Origin: Streptomyces violens | GTDB lineage: Bacteria > Actinomycetota > Actinomycetes > Streptomycetales > Streptomycetaceae | NCBI RefSeq assembly: GCF_000717745.1 | Contig: NZ_JOBH01000005.1 | Span: forward strand, 124,001-188,000 | Direction of reading: 5' to 3' | Length of the DNA: 64,000 nt | Shown here: positions 23,842 to 31,688 of the stretch, in pieces | Layout of the letters: each line of letters opens with the position of its first letter | Position numbering within the stretch: position 1 is the first letter of the stretch | Position numbers and translations under genes: made by a program | The notes under the pieces: model-generated | Seen by the model: only the letters and a program-made list of their open reading frames with translations | What the model was told of the DNA's origin: nothing | The model's database searches: none

Positions 23842-26310
23842 CTACAGCTTCTCCACCGGCGCGTACCGCAGCAGCAGCCGCTTCGGCTTCTCGCCGCCGA
23901 AGTCGATCGTGGCCTCGGCGTTGTCGCCGCTGCCCTTGACGCCGACGACCGTGCCCAGCCCGAAGCTGTCGTGCGTGACGCGGTCGCCGATCGCCAGCGC
24001 GCCCACCGGGCGGTCCTTCGCCCGCCGGGTCGCGAAGCCGCTCGGCCCCGCTTTGCTCCGCGAGGAGGAGACGGACGACGAGGCCCCGAAGCCGCCGCCG
24101 GACAGGCCGGAGGACAGCCCGCCCATGGACGCGGACGGCGTCGCGGGGCCGGTCCGCTTCCACTCGACGTACTCGTCCGGGATCTCCTCCAGGAAGCGGG
24201 ACTGCGGGTTGTACTGAGGCTGGCCCCAGGCGCTGCGCATCGTGGAGCGGGTGAGGTACAGGCGCTCCTGGGCGCGCGTGATGCCGACGTACGCCAGCCG
24301 CCGCTCCTCCTCCAGCTCCTTGGTCTGGCCGAGCGCGCGCATGTGCGGGAAGACGCCGTCCTCCATGCCGGTCAGGAAGACGGTCGGGAACTCCAGGCCC
24401 TTCGCGGTGTGCAGGGTCATGAGCGTGATGACGCCCGTGCCCTCCTCGTCCTCGTCGGGGATCTGGTCGGAGTCGGCGACCAGGGCGACCTGCTCCAGGA
24501 AGTCGGAGAGCGTACCTGGGTTGTCCTCGTCACGGTCCTGCTCGAATTCGAGGGCGACCGCGGCCAGTTCCTGGAGGTTCTCGATGCGGGTCTCGTCCTG
24601 CGGGTCCGTGGACGCCTGGAGCTCGGCCAGATAGCCCGTACGCTCCAGGACGGCCTCCAGGACGGTCGCGGGCCCGGCACCGGACTCCACGATGGTCCGC
24701 AGCTCCTCCATGAGCGCATTGAAGCGCTTGACGGCGTTCGCGGAGCGCGCCGCCATGCCGTACGCCTCGTCGACGCGGCGCAGCGCCTGCGGGAAGGTGA
24801 TCTTCTCGCGCAGCGCGAGCGCTTCGATCATGGCTTCGGCGCGGTCGCCGATGCCGCGCTTCGGCACGTTCATGATGCGGCGGAGCGGGACGGCGTCCTC
24901 GGGGTTGGCCAGCACGCGCAGGTACGCGAGGACGTCCCGGACCTCCTTGCGCTCGTAGAAGCGCACGCCGCCGACGACCTTGTACGGCAGCCCGACCCGG
25001 ATGAAGACTTCCTCGAAGACACGGGACTGGGCGTTCGTACGGTAGAAGATCGCGACGTCGCCGGCCCGGGTGTCGCCGGCGTCCGTCAGCCGGTCGATCT
25101 CGTCGGCGACGAACTGCGCCTCGTCGTGCTCGGTGTCGGCGACATAGCCGGTGATCTTCGGGCCCGTGCCGGCGTCCGTCCAGAGGTTCTTGGGGCGGCG
25201 GTTCTCGTTGCGCTCGATCACGGCGTTGGCGGCCGAGAGGATCGTCTGCGTGGAGCGGTAGTTCTGCTCCAGCAGGATCGTGGTCGCGTCCGGGTAGTCC
25301 TCCTCGAACTGGAGGATGTTCCGGATCGTGGCGCCGCGGAAGGCGTAGATCGACTGGTCGGCGTCGCCCACGACGCACAGCTCGGCGGCGGGCACCTCGG
25401 GCGTCCCGGGGCCGACCAGCTCGCGCACGAGGGTGTACTGGGCGTGGTTGGTGTCCTGGTACTCGTCGACCAGGACGTACCGGAAGCGGCGGCGGTAGTG
25501 GTCCGCGACGTCCGGGAATGCCTGGAGCAGGTTCACCGTCGTCATGATGATGTCGTCGAAGTCCAGGGCGTTGGCCTCGCGCAGCCGTGCCTGGTACATC
25601 GTGTACGCCTCGGCCAGCGTCTTCTCGAAGCCGTCGGCCGCCGTGCCCGCGAAGGTCTCCTCGTCGATGAGCTCGTTCTTGAGGTTGGAGACCTTGGCGC
25701 TGAAGGACTTGGGCGGGAAGCGCTTGGGGTCGAGGTCCAGGTCGCGGCAGACCAGGGCCATCAGGCGCTTGGAGTCGGCGGCGTCGTAGATCGAGAACGA
25801 CGACGTGAAGCCCAGCTTCTTGGACTCGCGGCGCAGGATGCGCACGCAGGCGCTGTGGAATGTCGACACCCACATGGCGTTGGCGCGCGGGCCCACCAGG
25901 TCCTCGACGCGCTCCTTCATCTCGCCCGCGGCCTTGTTCGTGAACGTGATCGCGAGGATCTGGCCGGGGTGGACGCCGCGCGCGCCGAGCAGATGCGCGA
26001 TGCGGTGCGTGAGGACGCGGGTCTTGCCGGAGCCGGCGCCGGCGACGATGAGCAGCGCGCCGCCGCTGTGCACGACGGCGGCCTTCTGCTGGTCGTTCAG
26101 CCCCTCCAGGAGCGCGGCCGGGTCCACCGCGGGGCGGGCGGCGCCGTCGCGGTAGTACGCGTCCCGCTGCACGGGGGCGTCGAAGCGGCCGCCGAAGAGG
26201 TCGTGCGGCACCTCCTCCGCTGCCGGACGGTCCTCGTCCTCGGGAGGCGGCGGCTCCTCGTCCTTGGGATCGAGGTCCGCCAGGAAGCTGTCGTCAAAGA
26301 GGCTGCTCAT
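23842..26310 (-). CDS. pcrA: ATP-dependent DNA helicase PcrA (UvrD family)
   Basis: 822 residues, a superfamily 1A helicase with all motifs in order: Q-motif GLNDQQKAAVVHSGG, motif I VAGAGSGKTRVL (about 90), Ia ITFTNKAAGEMKERV, II VLVDEYQDTNHAQY, III GDADQSIYAFRGA, IV EQNYRSTQTIL, V TLHTAKGLEFPTVFL and VI YVGITRAQERLYL. The C-terminus ends with LAIGDRVTHDSFGLGTVV, the Tudor-like RNA polymerase-binding fold of PcrA. It translocates 3'-5' on single-stranded DNA in nucleotide excision repair and clearing of replication or transcription blocks. The ATG at 26310 is nine bases after the -10 of a damage-type promoter, so the transcript has almost no leader; no Shine-Dalgarno is present. Confidence 0.96.
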   Translation of the reverse strand: MSSLFDDSFLADLDPKDEEPPPPEDEDRPAAEEVPHDLFGGRFDAPVQRDAYYRDGAARPAVDPAALLEGLNDQQKAAVVHSGGALLIVAGAGSGKTRVLTHRIAHLLGARGVHPGQILAITFTNKAAGEMKERVEDLVGPRANAMWVSTFHSACVRILRRESKKLGFTSSFSIYDAADSKRLMALVCRDLDLDPKRFPPKSFSAKVSNLKNELIDEETFAGTAADGFEKTLAEAYTMYQARLREANALDFDDIIMTTVNLLQAFPDVADHYRRRFRYVLVDEYQDTNHAQYTLVRELVGPGTPEVPAAELCVVGDADQSIYAFRGATIRNILQFEEDYPDATTILLEQNYRSTQTILSAANAVIERNENRRPKNLWTDAGTGPKITGYVADTEHDEAQFVADEIDRLTDAGDTRAGDVAIFYRTNAQSRVFEEVFIRVGLPYKVVGGVRFYERKEVRDVLAYLRVLANPEDAVPLRRIMNVPKRGIGDRAEAMIEALALREKITFPQALRRVDEAYGMAARSANAVKRFNALMEELRTIVESGAGPATVLEAVLERTGYLAELQASTDPQDETRIENLQELAAVALEFEQDRDEDNPGTLSDFLEQVALVADSDQIPDEDEEGTGVITLMTLHTAKGLEFPTVFLTGMEDGVFPHMRALGQTKELEEERRLAYVGITRAQERLYLTRSTMRSAWGQPQYNPQSRFLEEIPDEYVEWKRTGPATPSASMGGLSSGLSGGGFGASSSVSSSRSKAGPSGFATRRAKDRPVGALAIGDRVTHDSFGLGTVVGVKGSGDNAEATIDFGGEKPKRLLLRYAPVEKL

Positions 26311-26319
26311 CGCCCACCG

Positions 26320-26342
26320 AGTCTAGGCCGCCCCACTGACAA
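26320..26342 (-). promoter_or_regulatory. PafBC-type (RecA-independent DNA damage) promoter of pcrA
   Basis: Read leftward: TTGTCAGTG (26342-26334), eight bases (26333-26326), TAGACT (26325-26320), a full match to TTGTCRGTG-N8-TANNNT. Its distance to the ATG implies a (nearly) leaderless message. Confidence 0.85.
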
Positions 26343-26599
26343 CGCGGTCCCGGCCGCGGAATTCCGCGGCTGCGGGAGCGGACGCGGAGGGTACGGCACC
26401 GCTTCCGCCCTCACGGACGGACAACGGCACCGGACAGTGCGTGGTCAGAACCGGTCCGGCATCGGCCCGGACACGGCGAGATCACGAAAAGGTTTCGGGC
26501 AAAACGAACATCAGCCTTCACAGAAGTCACACGAGTTGGCTACCGTGCCGACCGGGCAGCCCGCCCCACCGCCCGGCGAAAGCGCCGGCACGGGCCGCC

Positions 26600-26770
26600 C
26601 CGCCGAGTCCGGACCGCCCCACCCGAGGCGCCCGGAGCCGGGGACCCACACGTACGACCGGGGTGAATCGACCCGCGCGGAGCGATCCGTACGGACCGTA
26701 GGGCACCTTCCGTAACAGTGCCGCAGCATGCGGCACACGCCCGAACCCGACAGCTAACCCGGTAGGCGGT
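26600..26770 (+). ncRNA. c-di-AMP riboswitch (ydaO-yuaA class)
   Basis: Diagnostic conserved blocks appear in order: CGCCGAGTCCGG at the 5' side, GGAGCCGGGGACCCA (26634-26648), GGGGTGAATCG (26660-26670), CGTAGGGCACCTTCCG (26697-26712), and CCCGAACCCGACAGCTAACC then GGTAGGCGG at the 3' side. Helix P1 is CGCC (26601-26604) with GGCG (26765-26768). In Streptomyces this class controls cell-wall hydrolases and Rpf proteins, switching expression off at high c-di-AMP. It ends a few bases before the GGAAGGAG of the NlpC/P60 gene. Confidence 0.9.
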
Positions 26771-26791
26771 CCACGGAAGGAGTCGCCGGCC

Positions 26792-27964
26792 TTGGCGTCT
26801 CATCGCAAGCCGCGCACCCGCATCCTCGCCGTGCCCGCGCACCGCCGTACGGCGGCCGGGCTCACCACCGCGGCGCTCGCCTCCGTCACGCTGCTCACCC
26901 AGAGCGCGGACGCGGCCCCCAGAAATCCCAAGCCCTCCATAGAGGAGGTCAAGAAGAAGGTCGACGGCCTGTACCGGCAGGCCGAGGTCGCCACCCAGAA
27001 GTACAACGCCGCCAAGGAGCGCGCCGGCACGCAGCGCGAGAAGGTGGACGGGCTGCGCGAGGCCGCGGCCCAGCGGACCGAGAAGATGAACGAGGCCCGG
27101 CGCGAGCTGGGCACCTTCGCCTCCGCGCAGTACCGCTCCGGCGGGCTGAGCCCGACCGCCCAGCTCATGCTGGCCCGGGACCCGCAGCAGTTCGTGGACC
27201 GCAACCACCTGATGGAGCGGCTCACCGGCCGCCAGCAGGAGGCGGTCGCCGACTACCAGGACCAGCAGGCGCAGGCCGCGCGCAAACGGGCGCAGGCGAC
27301 CCGGAGCCTGGAGGAGCTGCAGAAGTCCCAGGAGGCGCTGAAGACGTCCAAGCAGGACGTCCAGGACAAGCTGACCGAGGCCCGGCAGCTGCTGTCCCGG
27401 CTGACCGCGCAGGAGAAGGAGCGGCTGGCCGAGCTGGAGCGCAAGAAGAAGGCCGAGGCGCAGCGCAAGGCCGAGCGGCTGGCGCGGGAGCAGGCCGAGC
27501 GCGAGCGGCAGGAACAGCAGGACGGGTCGGGTGGTACGAACGGCGGGTCCGGGTCCGGGGGTGACACCGGGACCGGTACGGGGTCAGGCTCCGGAGTGCC
27601 CGACGGTTCGTACGCGACCAAGGCGGAGAAGGCGATCGCCTTCGCCCGCGCGCAGATGGGCAAGCCGTACGTCTGGGGCGCGACCGGCCCCGCGTCGTAC
27701 GACTGCTCGGGGCTGACCCAGGCGGCGTGGAAGGCGGCGGGCGTCTCGCTGCCGCGGACGACCTGGGACCAGGTGAAGGTGGGCACGCGGGTCGCGACGG
27801 GCGATCTGCAACCCGGTGACCTGGTGTTCTTCTACGACGACATCAGCCACGTCGGGATGTACATCGGCGACGGCAAGATGATCCACGCGCCGAAGCCGGG
27901 CGCGAACGTACGTGTGGAGTCGATCTACTACATGCCGATCTACGGGAGCGTACGACCGGCCTGA
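26792..27964 (+). CDS. secreted NlpC/P60 peptidoglycan endopeptidase
   Basis: 390 residues from a TTG start nine bases after GGAAGGAG; the N-terminus SHRKPRTRILAVPAHRRTAA and the following hydrophobic stretch make a typical Streptomyces signal peptide (about 1-43, ending SADAA). Residues 50-245 are a long coiled coil (EEVKKKVDGLYRQAEVATQK to AEREREQ), as in RipA/CwlO-like autoinhibitory domains. A Gly/Ser/Thr linker (250-270) leads to the NlpC/P60 domain: the catalytic Cys in YDCSGLTQAAWKAAG (about 305), His in ISHVGMYIGDGKM and the third polar residue in MIHAPKPG. It cleaves stem peptides of peptidoglycan. It lies directly under the c-di-AMP riboswitch, which links wall hydrolysis to osmotic/second-messenger control. 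Confidence 0.93.
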   Translation: MASHRKPRTRILAVPAHRRTAAGLTTAALASVTLLTQSADAAPRNPKPSIEEVKKKVDGLYRQAEVATQKYNAAKERAGTQREKVDGLREAAAQRTEKMNEARRELGTFASAQYRSGGLSPTAQLMLARDPQQFVDRNHLMERLTGRQQEAVADYQDQQAQAARKRAQATRSLEELQKSQEALKTSKQDVQDKLTEARQLLSRLTAQEKERLAELERKKKAEAQRKAERLAREQAERERQEQQDGSGGTNGGSGSGGDTGTGTGSGSGVPDGSYATKAEKAIAFARAQMGKPYVWGATGPASYDCSGLTQAAWKAAGVSLPRTTWDQVKVGTRVATGDLQPGDLVFFYDDISHVGMYIGDGKMIHAPKPGANVRVESIYYMPIYGSVRPA

Positions 27965-27971
27965 CCCGGAA

Positions 27972-28023
27972 ACGACGAACCGCGCAGCCCCCCGGAGAAC
28001 GAGGCGGCCGCGCGGTTCGTCGT
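27972..28023. terminator. terminator between convergent genes
   Basis: ACGACGAACCGCGC (27972-27985) and GCGCGGTTCGTCGT (28010-28023) are perfect complements, between the NlpC/P60 gene and the small membrane protein gene. Confidence 0.8.
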
Positions 28024-28037
28024 GGATGCGCGTGGAC

Positions 28038-28391
28038 TCACGTCCAGAGCAGCGCGATGAAGATGTTGACGACCGTGAGCAGGCCGACGAGCCCGAAGAG
28101 CGGCTTCTCCACCTTCTCCTCGTCGCGCTTCACGTAGACCAGGCCCAGGATCACGATCAGGACGGCGAGCTTGACGCCGATCTTGATGTTGTTGACCGAG
28201 TAGTCCTGCATCTGATTCAGGCCGACCAGGATGACGCCGGTCACCAGCATCGTGATCGCGCCGTGCAGCATCGCGGGCACGAAGCGGGCGGTGCCCGCGC
28301 CCATCGCCTTCATCTGCGTGAGGAAGCCGCCGAGCAGCGAGGCGATGCCGATGATGTGCAGCGCGACGAACACATTGATCACTACGTCCAT
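28038..28391 (-). CDS. small integral membrane protein (four transmembrane helices)
   Basis: 117 residues from the ATG at 28391; the longer open frame to 28472 adds a Pro/Arg-rich non-coding-like peptide. Four hydrophobic segments are visible: VINVFVALHIIGIASLLGGF, AMLHGAITMLVTGVILVGL, KIGVKLAVLIVILGLVYV and LFGLVGLLTVVNIFIALLW. A cytoplasmic KRDEEKVEK loop separates the third and fourth. No functional motif is evident; similar short proteins are conserved next to pcrA in Streptomyces. A TACGAT hexamer lies about eight bases before the ATG, so the message may be leaderless. Confidence 0.8.
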   Translation of the reverse strand: MDVVINVFVALHIIGIASLLGGFLTQMKAMGAGTARFVPAMLHGAITMLVTGVILVGLNQMQDYSVNNIKIGVKLAVLIVILGLVYVKRDEEKVEKPLFGLVGLLTVVNIFIALLWT

Positions 28392-28635
28392 AGTGGTCGA
28401 TCGTAGTCCCGCCCTCAGTCCGGCCATCGGGCAGGGCTGCCGTCGTTGTCCCGGTCCGTCACCGATCGGCACCTGTCACCCGGTGACCGAAAGCGAGCAA
28501 CCCCCGGCGGCGTATCGGACAAGTACCGGCAATGCCCCGCCTGATGGCCGCCGGGAGGTTTAGCGTCCTCGTCCAGGTGGTCGGCTCCCCATCGCCGTCG
28601 GATCCGCCCCGACGGCCGTCGACCGCCCCCGCCGA

Positions 28636-28682
28636 GGTACGGCGGCGGCCCGCTCCCCCTTGTTACGGACCGCCGCCGTACC
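28636..28682. repeat. 13-bp perfect inverted repeat
   Basis: GGTACGGCGGCGG (28636-28648) with CCGCCGCCGTACC (28670-28682), 21-base loop. There is no T-run. It is a possible terminator for the hydrolase ending at 28859. Confidence 0.7.
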
Positions 28683-28809
28683 GCACCGACCGCGAGCAGC
28701 CCCGGCCCCAGGAGCCCCCTTCGGCTTTGCTGTCGCGAGGCGGAACTCGGGATAACTGGCGCCACACCAGTAACGAAAAACGATCCAGCACTCAATCAAT
28801 TCCACCGCG

Positions 28810-28834
28810 GAATTCGACCGTACGGTCGGAATTC
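28810..28834. promoter_or_regulatory. palindrome in AT-richer patch, operator-like
   Basis: GAATTC (28810) flanks the perfect 12-bp palindrome GACCGTACGGTC, followed by GGAATTC (ends 28834). Only a single-base indel breaks 25-bp symmetry. The form suits a TetR-type operator, but no adjacent gene start uses it. Confidence 0.4.
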
Positions 28835-28858
28835 GACAGAAGTAATCAGCCACAGCCC

Positions 28859-29737
28859 TCAATGCAGCCGCGGTACATGGCCGCTCACCACGAAGTCCCG
28901 CAGCAGGTCCATCGCCCGTGTCGGCGCCTCGCGGAAGACGCCGTGCCCCGCCTTGGCCAGTACGTGCAGCCGTACGTCCGTATGGCTCAGCCGGTGCGCG
29001 AAGCGGCGGGCCGCCGACGCGGTCGCCACCGGGTCGTGCTCGCCCGCCAGTATCATCGTCCGGCACTCCAGCCGGTCCAGCCCGCGCCAAGGGTCGAACT
29101 CCCGCGCCAGCACGAGCCGGAAGTGGTCCAGCACGTCGTCGTTCCAGCGCACCCGGCGCAGCCGGTCCCGGCCGACCACGTCCCCGCCGTCCTGCTGCGA
29201 GTACAGCGGCAGACAGATCCGCTCCCACGCGTCGGTCATCTCGTCGCCCGTGTCCCCCGCCCAGTAGCGCAGCGCGACGTCCCGGGCCTCGGGCCCACCC
29301 AGCCGTTCGAACATCTCCAGCCGTTCGTACGTGTCGCCGGGCATCACGCTGTCCAGCACCAGCCCCGCGAACCGGTCCGGGTGCCGGATCGCCGCCAGCA
29401 GCGCCACCCAGCCCCCGCTGGACGTACCGACGAGAACGGGCCGTTCGATCTCCAGCGCGTCGCAGAAGTCGATCGCGTCGTCCGCCCACCGCTCCCACGT
29501 CCACTGCAGCGGCCCGCTGCGCACGGAGCGACCGCTTCCGCGCTGATCCAGATAGATGACCTGAGCGAAACCGGCCGCGGCGGAAAGCTCCGGTTTGAAC
29601 AGGCTGTGATCTGCCCCCGGCCCCCCGTGGAGCAGCACGATCGTCGGCCGTTCGGCCATGTCCGGGCCGTCCGTCACCAGTTGGGCCCCCTCCACATCGA
29701 AGTAGAGCCGAACACCATCACCGATATGTACCCGCAC
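28859..29737 (-). CDS. alpha/beta hydrolase, S33 prolyl aminopeptidase-like
   Basis: 292 residues from GTG at 29737 with GAGAGG about nine bases before. Oxyanion-hole HGGPG in VLLHGGPGADHSLF and DQRGSGRS are signatures of the proline iminopeptidase/S33 branch. The nucleophile elbow is LVGTSSGGWVALLA (G-T-S-S-G), the acid is probably in ILAGEHDPVATA, and the His in LAKAGHGVFREAP. A helical cap lies between residues 130 and 210. The substrate is unknown: S33-like hydrolases act on N-terminal prolyl peptides, esters or secondary metabolites. It is not in an obvious operon and is divergent from the acetyltransferase at 29859. Confidence 0.85.
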   Translation of the reverse strand: MRVHIGDGVRLYFDVEGAQLVTDGPDMAERPTIVLLHGGPGADHSLFKPELSAAAGFAQVIYLDQRGSGRSVRSGPLQWTWERWADDAIDFCDALEIERPVLVGTSSGGWVALLAAIRHPDRFAGLVLDSVMPGDTYERLEMFERLGGPEARDVALRYWAGDTGDEMTDAWERICLPLYSQQDGGDVVGRDRLRRVRWNDDVLDHFRLVLAREFDPWRGLDRLECRTMILAGEHDPVATASAARRFAHRLSHTDVRLHVLAKAGHGVFREAPTRAMDLLRDFVVSGHVPRLH

Positions 29738-29826
29738 GGCCCTTGACCTCTCTCAAGTAGCCTGATTTTTGAAGGATTCGGGTGGCCCCGGCAGCGTTAT
29801 GCAAGGGGGCCGAATTCCACCGTCAC

Positions 29827-29851
29827 TATTGCGAAGCTCTCGCAATACGAT
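29827..29851 (+). promoter_or_regulatory. operator-like inverted repeat overlapping the GNAT gene promoter
   Basis: TATTGCGA (29827-29834), five bases, TCGCAATA (29840-29847): perfect 8-bp arms. The right arm overlaps the probable -10 hexamer TACGAT (29846-29851), which is seven bases before the GTG at 29859. A repressor bound here would block the promoter. Confidence 0.55.
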
Positions 29852-29858
29852 CGGGTCC

Positions 29859-30617
29859 GTGGACACAATGACCGAGCACCACCGCGTGCCAGTGGCACGG
29901 CCGGAGGTCGTACGCGCCTGGGTGGACGGCTGGGTACGTTCGCGCGGCGCGGACGGCGCGGTCGCGGTACCGGGCGGCTTCCGGATAGCCGTCGGCCGCA
30001 CGGACCAGGTCGCGCGGTACGTCCTGCCCGCGGCCGACCCGGCGGTACTGCGCCGACTGTCCGTCGCGCTCATCACGCCGGGCCTGTGGCTGAAGGTCTG
30101 CGCGCCCCGCTCGGTCGTCGAGCCCGCGCTGCCGGCGTCCTGGGACTTCCAGGCACCGGAGTATCTGATGACCGCCCCCCTGGGGCGCGCCGTGCGCACC
30201 GGGGTGCGCGATGGGGTGCCCGACGGGCTGCGGGACGGGCTGGTGCCCGGCGCCGCGCCCGCGCCGCCGCCGGATCCGGCCGTACTGCCCGGCGGATACG
30301 TCGTCGAGACGGTCGCCCAGGGCGACCTCGTCGACGCGCGCGCGTTCAGTACGACCGGGGAGGTCGCCGCCGGTGGCCGCGTCGCGCTGGCCGGTACGGT
30401 GGCGGTCTTCGACCGCGTGCGTACGGATCCGGCGCACCGCCGCCAGGGGCTGGGCCGGGTCGTGATGACGGCCCTCGCGGCCCGCGCCGCGCAACAGGGG
30501 GCGACGCAGGGGGTCCTGGTGGCCCGGGACGACGGTCTGTCCCTGTACCGGGCCATGGGCTGGGAGCTCCACTCCCCGGTGACCACGGCGGTACTCCGTA
30601 GACGGGGGACCCGGTGA
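29859..30617 (+). CDS. GNAT family N-acetyltransferase
   Basis: I use GTG at 29859 (252 residues), seven bases after TACGAT, which suggests a leaderless message; ATG at 29868 is the alternative. The start at 29769 would run through the operator. The C-terminal half carries the GNAT fold: VAVFDRVRTDPAHRRQGLGR contains motif A (R/QxxGxG, residues about 190-200), followed by VVMTALAARAAQQGA and VARDDGLSLYRAMGWELHSP as motif B. The N-terminal half (ARPEVVRAWVDGWVRSRG) is specific to a Streptomyces subgroup. It acetylates an unknown amine using acetyl-CoA. Its stop abuts the convergent DUF397 gene with no gap. Confidence 0.82.
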   Translation: MDTMTEHHRVPVARPEVVRAWVDGWVRSRGADGAVAVPGGFRIAVGRTDQVARYVLPAADPAVLRRLSVALITPGLWLKVCAPRSVVEPALPASWDFQAPEYLMTAPLGRAVRTGVRDGVPDGLRDGLVPGAAPAPPPDPAVLPGGYVVETVAQGDLVDARAFSTTGEVAAGGRVALAGTVAVFDRVRTDPAHRRQGLGRVVMTALAARAAQQGATQGVLVARDDGLSLYRAMGWELHSPVTTAVLRRRGTR

Positions 30618-30806
30618 CTATCCGCCTACGGCGGCGTACTCGACAAATGCCGCCCAGGCGACGGGGGCTATCGCCAGACGGGGGCCGTCCGGCTCCGCCT
30701 TGGAATCCCGAACGAGTACGCGTGCCCCGTCTTCGGCGACCTCGACGCAATTGCCGCCCTGTGAGTCGCTGTAGCTGGACTTGAACCACGTAAGACGATC
30801 GCTCAT
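30618..30806 (-). CDS. DUF397 domain protein
   Basis: 62 residues, start ATG overlapping the stop of the upstream XRE gene by four bases. The pattern TWFKSSYSDSQGGNCVEVA, then VLVRDSKAEPDGPRLAI and a terminal WAAFVEYA, is the full DUF397 signature. In Streptomyces these small proteins are encoded next to Scr1-like XRE regulators (DUF5753), an arrangement proposed to be toxin-antitoxin-like or a developmental regulatory pair in which the small protein opposes the DNA-binding partner. Confidence 0.93.
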   Translation of the reverse strand: MSDRLTWFKSSYSDSQGGNCVEVAEDGARVLVRDSKAEPDGPRLAIAPVAWAAFVEYAAVGG

Positions 30807-31600
30807 AGCTCCTTCGCCACCTTCTCGATGAACGCGGCCGACTCCTCCACGGTGAGGGCCTGCATGCGGATCATGCCATGCAGCTGTGTCAGCGAGCTGA
30901 GCCGTTCGGCGTCCGCGTGGAGCACGCTCGTCTCCTGCGCTTCTACGTAGGCGTAGCGGTCGTGCTCGGAGGTCTCGAGCAGCACCACGGACCCGTTGAG
31001 GGCCAACCCGCCGCAACGTCCGAACGGCAGGATCTGAATCGACACGTTCCGCAGCCTGCCGACCTCGAGCAAGTGGTGCAACTGGTCCCGCATCACGTCG
31101 GGACCGCCCACCAGGGTGCGCAGGGCGGCCTCGTAGATGACGAACCCGAATACCGTGCGCGGCCGCTCGGTCAGCGCCTCCTGGCGCCTCATACGGGCGG
31201 CTACGCGTTCGTCGACAGTCTCGTCGTCCAGGGGTGGGCAAGCTTCGCTGATCAGCGCCCGCGCGAACGGCTCGCTCTGCAACAAGCCGGGGATGAGCAG
31301 CGGTTCGTACGAGTGCATGACCGCGGCATCGGCGGCGAGCGCCATGAACTCGTCGGCCCGTGCCCGGAACGGCGCCGGCTTCAGGTAGCTCTGCGCCGCC
31401 AGTAGCAGTCCGCGCGCGCTGCACATGTCGTCGGCGACCTGAAGGAGTCGCAGCGAGGGGCGGCGGCGGCCGAGTTCCATCGACTTGACCGTCTCGTACT
31501 CGTAATTGGCCTCTCGGCCCAGGTCCTCGCGAGAGACACCCGCTTGATTTCGCCACAGCTTGATCTGATTACCGCAGTACCGCCAGGCATCCGTCACCAC
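30803..31600 (-). CDS. Scr1-like XRE transcriptional regulator (HTH + DUF5753)
   Basis: 265 residues from GTG 31600, with GGAGG a few bases upstream (GTG 31597 is an alternative). Residues 10-65 are an XRE-type helix-turn-helix (NQIKLWRNQAGVSREDLGRE then YETVKSMELGRRRPSL). The remainder is DUF5753: VMHSYEPLLIPGLLQSEPFA, RMRRQEALTERP, the YEAALRTLVGGPDVM motif and QILPFG. It pairs with the DUF397 gene. About 50 such pairs occur per Streptomyces genome; this copy is intact. Upstream, the divergent region holds two GTGTACA direct repeats. Confidence 0.92.
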   Translation of the reverse strand: MVTDAWRYCGNQIKLWRNQAGVSREDLGREANYEYETVKSMELGRRRPSLRLLQVADDMCSARGLLLAAQSYLKPAPFRARADEFMALAADAAVMHSYEPLLIPGLLQSEPFARALISEACPPLDDETVDERVAARMRRQEALTERPRTVFGFVIYEAALRTLVGGPDVMRDQLHHLLEVGRLRNVSIQILPFGRCGGLALNGSVVLLETSEHDRYAYVEAQETSVLHADAERLSSLTQLHGMIRMQALTVEESAAFIEKVAKEL

Positions 31601-31620
31601 TCCACCTCCGGAGTCCGGCC

Positions 31621-31642
31621 GTGTACAACAACGCTGTGTACA
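31621..31642. promoter_or_regulatory. direct repeats in divergent XRE/ATPase promoter region
   Basis: GTGTACA at 31621-31627 and 31636-31642, 15 bp apart, in a stretch of lower GC between two divergent genes. It could be an autoregulatory site for the XRE protein; there is no independent support. Confidence 0.4.
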
Positions 31643-31688
31643 TAGGCTGTGACTCCATAACGTAACGCCGTGCGGTCACGCTCTCCGT

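Larger units (their letters stand above)
28392..28858. other. 467-bp intergenic region with hairpins and an AT-richer patch
   Basis: No coding region is convincing. It contains a 13-bp inverted repeat (28636-28682). About 28735-28850 is visibly lower in GC than its surroundings, with a near-perfect palindrome at 28810-28834. It lies downstream of the leftward hydrolase and upstream of the leftward membrane protein, so the promoter of the latter should be inside. Confidence 0.6.
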
